NCBI GenBank assembly: GCA_041941305.1
Contig: JBGTQJ010000002.1
Location: forward strand, 290,307 to 354,306
From: JANSWP01 sp041941305
GTDB taxonomy: Bacteria > Bacteroidota > Bacteroidia > Chitinophagales > Saprospiraceae
Length of the DNA stretch: 64,000 nucleotides
Direction of reading: 5' to 3'
Shown here: piece after piece, positions 18,867 through 28,001 of the stretch
Layout of the letters: every line of letters starts with the position of its first letter
Position numbering within the stretch: the first letter of the stretch is position 1
Made by a program: the position numbers and the translations under genes
Notes under the pieces: generated by a model
Told to the model about the DNA's origin: nothing
The model's input: only the letters and a program-made list of their open reading frames with translations
Database searches by the model: none

Positions 18867-19841
18867 ATGGATGCGGATAAAGAAGTTATTTTGTCTGTAA
18901 TTTGTCCATCTCTAAATGAAGAGAATTTCATAGAAAATTTACTTTCATTTTTTGTTCATTCAAAGCCAAAAAATAAAGAATTATTCATCATTGACGGGGG
19001 CTCAATTGACAAGACCCGAAAAATTGTTCAAGATTGGTCGAAAAAATATGAGAACATTCATTTGTTAGACAATCCTGATAAATATGTTCCATTTGCTTTG
19101 AATAAAGCCATTTCCAAATGTAATGGAGAATACATAGTTCGGTTAGATGCTCATACCGAATATGCAGATGATTATTTTGAGCAAATATTGCAAACATTCC
19201 CAAGCTCTGGTGCGGATATTGTAGGAGGTCCTACAAGAACAAGATCCAAGAATTCTTTCCAGGCATCTGTGGCATATGCTATTTGCACACAACTAGGTGT
19301 TGGAGATAGTAAAGTACATCAATTAGAGTATGAAGGTCCTTCTGACAGTGTCACATTTGGAGCTTGGAAAAAGCAAATTTTTGAAACGACGGGCATGTTT
19401 GATACCGAATTGATAAGAAATCAAGATGATGAATTTCATTATAGGGCAAAAAGCAAGGGATTTAGGATATATCAAAATCCTGCGATAAAACTCTACTATT
19501 ATCCACGGTCTACCCTCAAAGGGCTTTTTTCCCAATATTTTCAATATGGATTATACAAACCCTTAGTCCTGAAAAAAGTTAACTCTGAAATAAAACTTAG
19601 GCATTTGATTCCTTCTGGTTTTGTTCTTTATCTAGTTTGGCTTCCCTTCTTGTTTCTATGGCATTGGGTATTATTAATTCCGTTGATTTTATATGCGATT
19701 TTGGCAATATTTTTTTCCTTTCGTAATCATTTGCCTATTAAATCCAAATTGTTCTGTCTTTTAGTTTATCCCGCCTTGCATATATCTTATGGAAGTGGCT
19801 TTTTACTTGGCTTGAGAAAAATCCTTAGAAAAAATGGATGA
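18867..19841 (+). CDS. Glycosyltransferase family 2, ExoA-like, membrane-anchored
   Basis: The GT-A domain starts SVICPSLNEENFIENLLSFF, with FIIDGGSIDKTRKIV and an acidic DAH motif (VRLDAHTEYADDYFE) in place of DxD. This is the arrangement of succinoglycan ExoA-type enzymes. C-terminal hydrophobic segments (about residues 250-320) should anchor it in the inner membrane. It directly abuts the CapK-like gene and overlaps the methyltransferase that follows. It is predicted to add a sugar to the undecaprenyl-linked chain. Confidence 0.9.
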   Translation: MDADKEVILSVICPSLNEENFIENLLSFFVHSKPKNKELFIIDGGSIDKTRKIVQDWSKKYENIHLLDNPDKYVPFALNKAISKCNGEYIVRLDAHTEYADDYFEQILQTFPSSGADIVGGPTRTRSKNSFQASVAYAICTQLGVGDSKVHQLEYEGPSDSVTFGAWKKQIFETTGMFDTELIRNQDDEFHYRAKSKGFRIYQNPAIKLYYYPRSTLKGLFSQYFQYGLYKPLVLKKVNSEIKLRHLIPSGFVLYLVWLPFLFLWHWVLLIPLILYAILAIFFSFRNHLPIKSKLFCLLVYPALHISYGSGFLLGLRKILRKNG

Positions 19842-20517
19842 ACAGATTGCAATTGAATGGGATGTTCCTACCTGGAAGAGATCATTGTGGTTTTGGAGAA
19901 GCATTATTGATAAATATAATTTCCAGATGAATTATGGTTTGGAAATTGGATCAAGAAATGGAGGTCTAAGCTATTATTTTGCGAAAAAATATAATTCCAA
20001 AATTGCTTGTTCAGATTATGGCTACCCTTCTGAAAGAGCCCATAAATTGCATGAAAATTCAGAACTTACACATCTTATTTCCTACCATGATATCGATGCC
20101 GCAAATATCTCTTTTGAGGAAAACACTTTTGATTTTGTAGTGTTCAAATCAGTTTTGGGAGTTGTGGGGAGAGAAGATAATTATACTCAACAGTATGACG
20201 CGATTAAAGAAATATATAGAATATTAAAGCCAGGAGGAGTACTTTTTTTTGCCGAGAATGCCAAAGCCAGTTTTTTACATCAATGGGCACGGAAATACTT
20301 TATTCCATGGGGTGAAAGTTGGAGATATTTGAGCTATAATGAAATGCATGAATTACTTGAACCTTTTTCAGAAAAAGAATTACATTCAACTGGATTTATG
20401 GCGGTGTTTATTCCAAAACCTCTCTGGTTGAAAAGAATAGTTGCTGCGATTGATTTTTATTTGCCAATAATCCCAGAAGGTTGGAGATATGTGCTTTATG
20501 GGTTCGCGAAAAAGTAA
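19834..20517 (+). CDS. Class I SAM-dependent methyltransferase
   Basis: 227 residues, Methyltransf_11-like. Motif I is GLEIGSRNGGLSYYF, an acidic SDYGYPS follows, and the post-motif is IYRILKPGGVLFFAENA. The C-terminus has a hydrophobic DFYLPIIPEGW stretch. It probably methylates a sugar or lipid-linked intermediate of the locus. The start overlaps the upstream GT2 by 8 nt. A 48-nt gap then precedes the aminotransferase module. Confidence 0.82.
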   Translation: MDEQIAIEWDVPTWKRSLWFWRSIIDKYNFQMNYGLEIGSRNGGLSYYFAKKYNSKIACSDYGYPSERAHKLHENSELTHLISYHDIDAANISFEENTFDFVVFKSVLGVVGREDNYTQQYDAIKEIYRILKPGGVLFFAENAKASFLHQWARKYFIPWGESWRYLSYNEMHELLEPFSEKELHSTGFMAVFIPKPLWLKRIVAAIDFYLPIIPEGWRYVLYGFAKK

Positions 20518-20565
20518 ATGTTGAGTGTAGCTAATTCTCAGACTTCAATAATTTTATAAGCCAAA

Positions 20566-21801
20566 ATGAATATTCCATTTGCTTTACCACTTATTGACAA
20601 TGATGTTCTCCGCGAAGTTGAAGACTGCCTTATGAATACAGGCTGGCTTACCAGTGGTCCAAAAGTACGTCTTCTTGAAAAAGAGGTAATTAAACTCACA
20701 GGAACTCAAGCCGCACTATGTGTCAATTCCTGGACTTCCGGTGCAATGCTAATGCTCCGATGGTTTGATGTAGGACCAGGGGATGAAGTCATTATACCAG
20801 CCTATACATACAGTGCAACAGCACTTTGCGCAATGAATTTGGGAGCAACTGTAAAAATGGTAGATGTAAAGGATGATTTTAATATTGATCCAGAAAAATT
20901 AAAAACAGCAATTTCTTCCAAGACTAAAGCCATACTCCCTGTTGACATAGGAGGGTGGCCATGTGATTACGATGAAATTCAATCCCTACTCAATTCTCCT
21001 GAAGTTAGACAAATATTTCAGCCCCAAACAACAAGACAAGAAAAACTTGGAAGACCATTGATTATTACAGACTCCGCTCATTCCATTGGAGCTGTTTATA
21101 AAGGAAGGGAATCTGGTACTTTGGCTGATGTTTCTGTGTTTTCACTTCATTCAGTAAAAAATGTTACTACAGGTGAGGGAGGATGTATATGCCTGAACTT
21201 ACCAAAGCCTTTTGAAAATCAAGAAGAATATAATTTTCTTAAATGTTTTGCCTTAAATGGTCAAACAAAAAGTGCTTTTGAGAAAAACGAGGTTGGTGGC
21301 TGGCGCTATGATATCATCGATCAGGGATTAAAAGTAAATATGCCTGACATTTGTGCGGCGGTAGGATTGGCGCAAATTCGGAAGTATAAATCTGAAATGC
21401 TACCTGAGCGAATTCAGATATTTCAACAATACAATGAGGCCTTTGCAAAATGTGATTGGGCAATGTTACCTCCATTTGAAAACGAAACCAAAAAGTCTTC
21501 ATGTCATCTGTATCCATTGCGGATAAAAAAAATTTCCGAACAACAAAGGGATGAGATAATTGAAGAAATTGCCAGGAAGGGTGTGGGAGTCAATGTCCAT
21601 TATATCCCAATGGCCATGTTGACACTTTTTAAAAATAGAGGCTATGATATTGCAGATTATCCAAATACCTATCATTTATATAAAGGAGAAATTTCTTTGC
21701 CTATTTATAACAATCTTACTCCTGACAAAGTAAAATATGTAATTGACTCAGTCATTGCTGCCTACGAAAAAGTAGTAATGAAAACCCAAACGACAGTTTA
21801 A
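20566..21801 (+). CDS. DegT/DnrJ/EryC1/StrS-family sugar aminotransferase
   Basis: A PLP-dependent 4-amino-sugar transaminase of 411 residues. It has GDEVIIPAYTYSATA, the phosphate-binding region, the DSAHSIGA active-site Asp motif and the Schiff-base lysine in SLHSVKNVTTGEGG (Lys198). It would convert an NDP-4-keto-6-deoxy sugar to the 4-amino sugar with glutamate. The partner dehydratase starts in the stop codon of this gene (TAATG), as in PglE/PglF-type pairs. An N-acetyltransferase (PglD-like) is not seen nearby, so the amine may stay free or be acylated by another enzyme. Confidence 0.93.
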   Translation: MNIPFALPLIDNDVLREVEDCLMNTGWLTSGPKVRLLEKEVIKLTGTQAALCVNSWTSGAMLMLRWFDVGPGDEVIIPAYTYSATALCAMNLGATVKMVDVKDDFNIDPEKLKTAISSKTKAILPVDIGGWPCDYDEIQSLLNSPEVRQIFQPQTTRQEKLGRPLIITDSAHSIGAVYKGRESGTLADVSVFSLHSVKNVTTGEGGCICLNLPKPFENQEEYNFLKCFALNGQTKSAFEKNEVGGWRYDIIDQGLKVNMPDICAAVGLAQIRKYKSEMLPERIQIFQQYNEAFAKCDWAMLPPFENETKKSSCHLYPLRIKKISEQQRDEIIEEIARKGVGVNVHYIPMAMLTLFKNRGYDIADYPNTYHLYKGEISLPIYNNLTPDKVKYVIDSVIAAYEKVVMKTQTTV

Positions 21802-23021
21802 TGAATCCTTTTTTCAATTTAGAACAATTTATAGCACATTATATTACAGAACGGCAAGAGAGTTTGTTCAAAAGGGATCTTGAAGTAAATCAAAGCTTAT
21901 TGCAGGAGCGAATTGATAACAAATCTGTATTGGTAATTGGTGGAGCTGGAACCATTGGGGCATCATTTGTAAAAGCGGTATTGAGGTTTAAACCCTCAAA
22001 ATTATATGTAATTGATATTAGTGAGAATGGTCTGACAGAGTTAGTGAGAGATCTACGGAGTTCTTTAGGTTTTCATATTCCAGAAGATTTTAAAACCTAT
22101 CCAATTAATTTTGGTGATACAGTTTTTGAAAAGATTTTTGAGAAAGAGGGGCCTTTTGATATTGTAGCCAATTTTGCTGCACACAAACATGTAAGAAGTG
22201 AAAAAGATGAATATTCAATTGAAGCGATGATCGCTAATAATGTATTGAACGCCAAGCGATTGTTGGATTTGCTACTCAAATCTCCGCCTAAACACTTTTT
22301 TTGTGTTTCTACTGATAAGGCAGCTAATCCTGTAAATGTGATGGGGGCAAGTAAAAAGTTGATGGAAGATGTGATACTGGCATATTCAAAAAAGATCCCA
22401 ATCACAACCGCCCGTTTTGCAAATGTTGCTTTTTCAAACGGAAGTTTATTAGCCGGATTTCTTGAACGTTTATCCAAGCGTCAACCATTTTCTTCTCCAA
22501 ATGATGTTCGCCGCTATTTTGTTTCTCCTGAGGAGTCTGGACAATTGTGTCTTTTGGCTTGTATTTTAGGAAATTCCGGGGAGATATTTTTTCCAAAATT
22601 AGATCCTAACCAGGATTTAAAGCCGTTTTCGGATATAGGAACAGCTTTATTGAAGTCTATTGGATACGACCCAGATTATTGTGAATCTGAGCAGGAAGCG
22701 AGGGAAAAAGCTCATAAGTTGAATGGTCAATACTCAAAATACCCTGTTTATTATTTTGCCACGGACACTTCTGGAGAAAAGGCTTTTGAGGAATTCTACA
22801 CAGCTTCAGAACGTAAAGATTTAAATCGATTTCAGGCTTTGGGGGTAATTCGGAACATTCCAAGAACAACCTTCAGTGACCTAGCAGTTATGTTTAAAAA
22901 ATTGGAAAATTTGTTTTTAAAAGATGACTTGACAAAAAGGGAAATTGTTGAATTACTCCAAGATTTTATTCCAAATTTCTCACATATCGAGAAAGAGAAA
23001 AACCTTGATCAAAAGATGTAA
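21801..23021 (+). CDS. NDP-sugar 4,6-dehydratase, FlaA1/CapD/PglF-type SDR
   Basis: A 406-residue extended SDR with a nucleotide-binding GGAGTIGASFVK, NFAAHKHVRSEKD and the catalytic region STDKAANPVNVMGASKKL. Here Met replaces the usual SDR Tyr, a hallmark of the FlaA1/WbpM group. It should make a UDP-4-keto-6-deoxy-HexNAc. It lacks the N-terminal TM domain of full PglF/WbpM, so it is a soluble short form. A C-terminal extension of about 90 residues follows the core. It sits between the aminotransferase and the initiating sugar transferase, consistent with supplying the first sugar. Confidence 0.88.
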   Translation: MNPFFNLEQFIAHYITERQESLFKRDLEVNQSLLQERIDNKSVLVIGGAGTIGASFVKAVLRFKPSKLYVIDISENGLTELVRDLRSSLGFHIPEDFKTYPINFGDTVFEKIFEKEGPFDIVANFAAHKHVRSEKDEYSIEAMIANNVLNAKRLLDLLLKSPPKHFFCVSTDKAANPVNVMGASKKLMEDVILAYSKKIPITTARFANVAFSNGSLLAGFLERLSKRQPFSSPNDVRRYFVSPEESGQLCLLACILGNSGEIFFPKLDPNQDLKPFSDIGTALLKSIGYDPDYCESEQEAREKAHKLNGQYSKYPVYYFATDTSGEKAFEEFYTASERKDLNRFQALGVIRNIPRTTFSDLAVMFKKLENLFLKDDLTKREIVELLQDFIPNFSHIEKEKNLDQKM

Positions 23022-23708
23022 ATGATGCTGTACCTTTTTTTAAAAAGAGCATTTGATTTATTGGTCTCTCTGGCTGCTATAATTGTATTATCCCCTCTTC
23101 TTATTCCCATAATTATTCTATTGAGAGTGACTGCGGAAGGTGAAGTTTTTTACCTCCAAACTCGAATAGGGTACAAGAATCAAAAGTTCAAAATCTGGAA
23201 ATTTGCAACGATGTTGAAGAATAGCCCTAATATGGGGACAGGGAGTTTGACGGTCAGAAATGATCCACGAGTTACAACTATGGGTAAATACCTACGGTTT
23301 ACAAAAATCAATGAATTGCCTCAATTGATAAATGTGTTAAAAGGGGATATGAGCCTGGTGGGGCCTCGTCCACAAATGGAGGTCGATTTTTTTAAGTTTC
23401 CAGAGGATATACAGAATATGATATATAATAGGGTGCCAGGGATCACTGGAATCGGAAGTATTGTTTTTCGGGATGAGGAAAAACTTTTATCAAATACGGA
23501 ATTAAGTCCACAAGATTTTTATAAAATCCATATTGCACCTTATAAAGGGAAACTGGAAATATGGTATCAGGAAAATGCTTCATTCTATACGGATTTCATG
23601 ATTTTATTTTTGACAGTTTGGGTGATTTTGTTCCCAAAGAGCAATTTGCTCTTTCAGGTTTTTAACAGCCTGCCACCTGTTCCAGAGGCATTAAATAATA
23701 ATATATAA
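23022..23708 (+). CDS. Initiating undecaprenyl-phosphate sugar-1-phosphate transferase (PglC/WcaJ-C type)
   Basis: 228 residues with an N-terminal re-entrant or TM hydrophobic helix (FDLLVSLAAIIVLSPLLIPI). It has VFYLQTRIGYKNQKF and the family block KINELPQLINVLKGDMSLVGPRP. Small polyprenol-phosphate phosphosugar transferases of this type start repeat-unit synthesis by moving a sugar-1-phosphate onto undecaprenyl phosphate. The adjacent dehydratase/aminotransferase pair suggests a diamino- or amino-deoxysugar as first residue (inference). The expected KxRxM segment reads KIWKFATM, a mild variation. Confidence 0.92.
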   Translation: MMLYLFLKRAFDLLVSLAAIIVLSPLLIPIIILLRVTAEGEVFYLQTRIGYKNQKFKIWKFATMLKNSPNMGTGSLTVRNDPRVTTMGKYLRFTKINELPQLINVLKGDMSLVGPRPQMEVDFFKFPEDIQNMIYNRVPGITGIGSIVFRDEEKLLSNTELSPQDFYKIHIAPYKGKLEIWYQENASFYTDFMILFLTVWVILFPKSNLLFQVFNSLPPVPEALNNNI

Positions 23709-23725
23709 AAGAGGATAACCACTTA

Positions 23726-24694
23726 GTGCCAAAATTTTTTCTTACAGGCGGTTCAGGTTTCATAGGTTATCATATCCATCAATCTATACCCCAACATCAA
23801 ATCGTAAACTTCGGACGATCTGCCCCTTCTTTTTCTCACCAATCTACATTTATCCAGGGAAATATTTGTGATTTTAAAGCTTTAGACAAAGCAATGCGAA
23901 ACTACCCGTGTGAGGCAATCCTTCATTTAGCAGGAGAATGGAGGGATTTTGGCTTGTCAGAAAAAACATTTTTTGAGGTAAATGCAAAAGGAACAGAGAA
24001 CGTCGTTAAAGCTGCTGAAAAAAACCATATTGAAAAAATATTGTACTTCTCCTCTGTTGCTGTTTATGGAAATTTAGAAAATCCTGCTGATGAAAGTTCA
24101 CCTACTAAACCTGAAAGTGTTTATGGGAAATCAAAGTTAGCTGGGGAAAAAATATTGATTCAATGGTCAAAAGAGAAACCAAGTCGTGAATTGATCATTT
24201 TTCGCCCTGCTGGCATCTATGGTGAAGAGAATAGTGGAAATATGTTGAGGTTGATAAAACAAATCCATTCCGGGTTGTATTTCAATATTGGTAAAGCCGA
24301 TAATATCAAATCAACTGCATATGTGAAAAACATTGTAGATGCAACCTGGTTTTTGATAAACAAGATGAAACCCGGCTTTGAAATATACAATTATGTCGAT
24401 AAACCACAATTAAGTGTAAGAGCTACAGTAGAATTAATTGCTGGATCTTTGGGGAAATCAAAACCTATCACCTTGCCGGTTGGATTCATTTATGTCATTG
24501 GCGTTTTCTTTGATCTGATAATTAAAATTTTTGGAAAAAATCTCCCCATCTCTACATATAGGATCAACAAACTCAGAAAAGCGACTAATTTTAAGGCAGA
24601 TAAAATATTAAAAGCCGGATTTCGACCAAAATATGATAATATCCAAGGCTTGAAATCAATGGTCAAGTGGTATCTTTCGAAAAAAGAAAACTAG
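23726..24694 (+). CDS. NAD-dependent sugar epimerase/dehydratase (extended SDR)
   Basis: 322 residues starting at GTG 23726. The Rossmann motif is FLTGGSGFIGYHI, catalytic Tyr-Lys is in SVYGKSKLAGEK, and FRPAGIYG follows. Members following a PglC/WcaJ-type gene often reduce or epimerise a 4-keto sugar nucleotide, for example in QuiNAc or FucNAc synthesis. The precise reaction is not deducible. Its 3' end lies just before gmd. Confidence 0.88.
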   Translation: MPKFFLTGGSGFIGYHIHQSIPQHQIVNFGRSAPSFSHQSTFIQGNICDFKALDKAMRNYPCEAILHLAGEWRDFGLSEKTFFEVNAKGTENVVKAAEKNHIEKILYFSSVAVYGNLENPADESSPTKPESVYGKSKLAGEKILIQWSKEKPSRELIIFRPAGIYGEENSGNMLRLIKQIHSGLYFNIGKADNIKSTAYVKNIVDATWFLINKMKPGFEIYNYVDKPQLSVRATVELIAGSLGKSKPITLPVGFIYVIGVFFDLIIKIFGKNLPISTYRINKLRKATNFKADKILKAGFRPKYDNIQGLKSMVKWYLSKKEN

Positions 24695-24696
24695 AA

Positions 24697-25809
24697 ATGA
24701 AAAAAGCCCTAATTACAGGCATCACAGGTCAGGATGGTGCATATCTCTCTGAAATCCTTCTGAAAAAGGGGTACGTAGTCCATGGAATAAAACGACGAAG
24801 TTCCATTTTCAATACCCAACGAATTGATCATCTGTATCAAGATCCGCATATTAATAACCGAAATTTCATACTCCATTATGGAGACTTAACAGATAGCACA
24901 AACCTCATTCGCATCATACAAGAAATTCAGCCTGATGAAATTTACAACCTGGGAGCACAATCTCATGTAAAAGTAAGTTTTGATGCTCCAGAATATACTG
25001 CCAATACAGATGCACTTGGTGCACTTCGAATTCTTGAAGCCATCAGACTTTTGGGATTGACTGAGAAAACTAAATTTTATCAGGCTTCAACTTCTGAATT
25101 ATTTGGTTTGGTTCAAGAAGTACCCCAAAGTGAGACTACACCATTTTATCCACGATCTCCTTATGCAGTTGCTAAATTGTACGCTTACTGGATTACAGTA
25201 AACTTTCGAGAAGCTTATGATATGTACGCTTGCAATGGCATATTGTTCAATCACGAATCACCTCTACGTGGAGAAACCTTCGTAACTAGAAAAATTACCA
25301 GAGCGGTTGCAAAAATTGCACTTGGATTACAGGATAAAGTCTATTTGGGGAATATGAATGCCAAGCGGGATTGGGGGCATGCAAAAGATTACTGTGAGGC
25401 CATGTGGTTGATGTTACAACAGGATAAACCGGAAGATTTTGTAATTGCTACAGGAGTAACCACCAGTGTTCGGGATTTTGTAAAATTGGCATTTGAAGAA
25501 ATTGGTGTAGTATTACAATTTCAGGGAGAAGGAGAAAATGAAACAGGAATAATCGTCGGAAGTAGTAACCCTGATTATCAATTAGAAATTGGAAAAGAAG
25601 TGGTGAGTGTTGATCCTGCATATTATCGTCCAACAGAAGTGGATTTATTGATTGGAGATCCCGCGAAAGCGAAAAATCAATTGGGTTGGAAACCTGAGTA
25701 TGATTTGAAAGCCCTGGTTGCTGAAATGGTCACCTCAGATATTGAGTTATTTAAAAAAGATCAGCTATTAAAAGCAGCGGGATATGAAATTAAGAATGAG
25801 TTTGAATAA
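24697..25809 (+). CDS. gmd: GDP-mannose 4,6-dehydratase
   Basis: 370 residues, the usual Gmd length. It starts MKKALITGITGQDGAYLSE with KRRSSIFNTQRIDHLY, the YNLGAQSHVKVSF block, SELFG, SPYAVAKLYAYW (catalytic Tyr-Lys) and FNHESPLRGETFVTRKI. It converts GDP-D-mannose to GDP-4-keto-6-deoxymannose. ATG 24697 is clearly right: an upstream GTG 24667 adds ten residues not found in the family. It is followed by fcl and manC, giving the GDP-L-fucose pathway. Confidence 0.97.
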   Translation: MKKALITGITGQDGAYLSEILLKKGYVVHGIKRRSSIFNTQRIDHLYQDPHINNRNFILHYGDLTDSTNLIRIIQEIQPDEIYNLGAQSHVKVSFDAPEYTANTDALGALRILEAIRLLGLTEKTKFYQASTSELFGLVQEVPQSETTPFYPRSPYAVAKLYAYWITVNFREAYDMYACNGILFNHESPLRGETFVTRKITRAVAKIALGLQDKVYLGNMNAKRDWGHAKDYCEAMWLMLQQDKPEDFVIATGVTTSVRDFVKLAFEEIGVVLQFQGEGENETGIIVGSSNPDYQLEIGKEVVSVDPAYYRPTEVDLLIGDPAKAKNQLGWKPEYDLKALVAEMVTSDIELFKKDQLLKAAGYEIKNEFE

Positions 25810-25815
25810 ATAATT

Positions 25816-26748
25816 ATGAATAAAAATTCGAAGATTTACATAGCCGGTCATCGAGGGATGGTCGGCTCTGCTATTTTAAGAAAGCTACAAAATGAAGGCT
25901 TTCAAAATTTTGTTTTTCAAACTTCAAAAGAGTTGGATTTACGAAATCAATTGGAGGTCAATGAATTTTTTAGAAGAGAAAAACCTGATTATGTTTTTAT
26001 GGCAGCAGCCAAGGTAGGAGGCATATTAGCAAATGATACGTATCGTGCAGAGTTCATCTATGATAACCTCATGATACAGAATAATATCATCCACACTTCC
26101 TATCTGTACGATATTAAGAAATTACTTTTTCTAGGTTCTTCATGTATTTATCCCAAAATGGCTCCTCAGCCTTTGAGGGAAGATTATTTATTAACGGGAC
26201 TATTAGAACCTACTAATGAGCCTTATGCCATTGCTAAAATTGCCGGCATAAAAATGTGTGATGCTTATCGCGCTCAATATGGCTGTAATTTTATATCAGT
26301 TATGCCAACGAACTTATTTGGGCCCAACGATAACTATGATTTGAAAACTTCTCATGTGTTGCCGGCGCTGATCCGAAAATTTCATGAAGCGAAGAAAAAT
26401 CAATTGCCTTCTGTAATGATGTGGGGGACAGGGAAACCCAAAAGAGAATTTTTACATGTTGATGATTTAGCAGATGCTTGTTTTTACCTTATGCAACATT
26501 ATGATGAGCCAGGTTTGGTAAATATTGGGACAGGTGAAGATATTGCCATTAAGGATTTAGCCTTGATGATTAAAGAAATCGTGGGTTATGAGGGAAAAAT
26601 AGAACACGATTTGGAAAAACCAGATGGCACTCCTCGAAAATTGATGGATGTAAGCAAATTGGCAAATGCAGGTTGGAAAGCCAAAATTCCATTGAACGAA
26701 GGTATAAAATTGGTTTATCAAAACTTGAAGAATGAAGACTGGTACTAA
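25816..26748 (+). CDS. fcl: GDP-L-fucose synthase
   Basis: 310 residues. It has YIAGHRGMVGSAILRKL, AAAKVGGILAND, FLGSSCIYPK, NEPYAIAKIAGIKMCDAYR with the catalytic Tyr-Lys, and SVMPTNLFGPNDNYD. It performs the epimerase and NADPH-dependent reductase steps to GDP-L-fucose using the product of the preceding gmd. The 6-nt spacing argues for co-transcription. It supplies fucose to one of the locus glycosyltransferases. Confidence 0.97.
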   Translation: MNKNSKIYIAGHRGMVGSAILRKLQNEGFQNFVFQTSKELDLRNQLEVNEFFRREKPDYVFMAAAKVGGILANDTYRAEFIYDNLMIQNNIIHTSYLYDIKKLLFLGSSCIYPKMAPQPLREDYLLTGLLEPTNEPYAIAKIAGIKMCDAYRAQYGCNFISVMPTNLFGPNDNYDLKTSHVLPALIRKFHEAKKNQLPSVMMWGTGKPKREFLHVDDLADACFYLMQHYDEPGLVNIGTGEDIAIKDLALMIKEIVGYEGKIEHDLEKPDGTPRKLMDVSKLANAGWKAKIPLNEGIKLVYQNLKNEDWY

Positions 26749-26787
26749 TTCCATTTTTTCACATTTCATCAAAATCCAATCACAAAA

Positions 26788-27870
26788 ATGAATCAATCAA
26801 ATATTTATGTTGCTATTATGGCTGGGGGTATTGGAAGTCGTTTCTGGCCTGCGAGTCGAACTGCAAGACCCAAACAGTTTTTAGATATCCTTGGAGTTGG
26901 AAAATCTTTGATTAGGCTCACTTTTGACAGGTTCCTAAAATTATGCCCAGCGGAAAATATATTTATTGTTACAAATGGAATTTATAAAGATCTAGTCAAA
27001 GAACATTTGCCGGAACTCACAGATAATCAAATACTTTGCGAGCCTTCCAGAAATAATACGGCTCCTTGTGTTGCCTATACATCCTTTAAATTGCATAATC
27101 TAAATCAGGAAGCAAACTTTGTGGTAGCGCCCTCTGATCATATAATTTTAAAAGAAACGGAGTTTATTGATTCATTAAAAAAAGCACTTGCTTTTTCCGA
27201 GACCAATGATGCCCTTCTGACCTTGGGAATTCAACCCACCAGACCAGACACTGGTTATGGTTATATCAATTTTGAAACGGAAAATAATGAAGGTGTACAT
27301 CAAGTAGTTAGGTTTACTGAGAAGCCTCCATTGGAAAAAGCAAAAGCCTATTTAGCCAGTGGAAATTATCTCTGGAACGCTGGAATATTTATTTGGAAAA
27401 CAAAGTCAATTCTTGATGCCTTTAAAAAGTATGCCTCTGAGATTCACGCTATATTGGAAAAAGGGAGTTCAAAATATAATACTCCGGGGGAGCAAGCATT
27501 TATTGATGAATATTATCCAAAAACTCCCAAGATTTCTGTGGACTATGCTATCATGGAAAATGCTTCTAACATATATACGATTCCGGCAGATATAGGTTGG
27601 TCAGATTTAGGAACCTGGGCTTCCCTTCATTCCGAATCTGAAAAAGATGAGAATGAAAATGTGGTTTTAGGCAATCGTGTTATGTTAAGGAATGTTTCCC
27701 AATGCCTCATTCGAGTTCCTGAAAACAAGTTGGTTGTGCTCAAAGATTTAGAAGATTATATCATTGTTGATGAGGGGGATGTCCTATTGGTTTTCCCAAA
27801 ATCGAAAGAACAGGAGATAAAACAGATTACCCAAAAAATTGGAGAAGAGAATAGCAAACAATATCTATAG
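26788..27870 (+). CDS. manC: Mannose-1-phosphate guanylyltransferase (monofunctional)
   Basis: 360 residues with the pyrophosphorylase signature GGIGSRFWPASR, EPSRNNTAPC, VAPSDHII, GYGYINFE and FTEKPPLEKA, then NAGIFIWK. It makes GDP-mannose from Man-1-P and GTP and so feeds gmd-fcl. It is shorter than bifunctional ManC/AlgA (about 470 residues) and lacks the cupin isomerase domain, so phosphomannose isomerase must come from elsewhere. It lies 39 nt after fcl. Confidence 0.95.
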   Translation: MNQSNIYVAIMAGGIGSRFWPASRTARPKQFLDILGVGKSLIRLTFDRFLKLCPAENIFIVTNGIYKDLVKEHLPELTDNQILCEPSRNNTAPCVAYTSFKLHNLNQEANFVVAPSDHIILKETEFIDSLKKALAFSETNDALLTLGIQPTRPDTGYGYINFETENNEGVHQVVRFTEKPPLEKAKAYLASGNYLWNAGIFIWKTKSILDAFKKYASEIHAILEKGSSKYNTPGEQAFIDEYYPKTPKISVDYAIMENASNIYTIPADIGWSDLGTWASLHSESEKDENENVVLGNRVMLRNVSQCLIRVPENKLVVLKDLEDYIIVDEGDVLLVFPKSKEQEIKQITQKIGEENSKQYL

Positions 27871-28001
27871 ATTTTTAAGGATTTTCGAATTTGATTAGGG
27901 AATTTTATCAAAATTGCAATATTTTGGCAATTGGAAAGCTTAATGATTTAGAGCTTGAATTCAATAAATAGTTATCTGTGTACTTGACCACTACTGCATA
28001 A

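Noticed and set aside
22097..22477. Antisense open frame of 126 codons on the minus strand within the dehydratase gene
   Set aside because: Lies wholly opposite a well-conserved SDR with its motifs; composition is unlike a protein and no family feature is seen.
24667..24696. Upstream GTG start for gmd
   Set aside because: The Gmd N-terminus MKKALITGITGQDG starts at ATG 24697; the extra ten codons are the tail of the preceding gene region.
27871..28001. TTGCAATATTTTGGCAA as a second ArsR-type operator
   Set aside because: Symmetry is poor, with different spacing from 42891-42936, and the following gene is an ordinary GT4.
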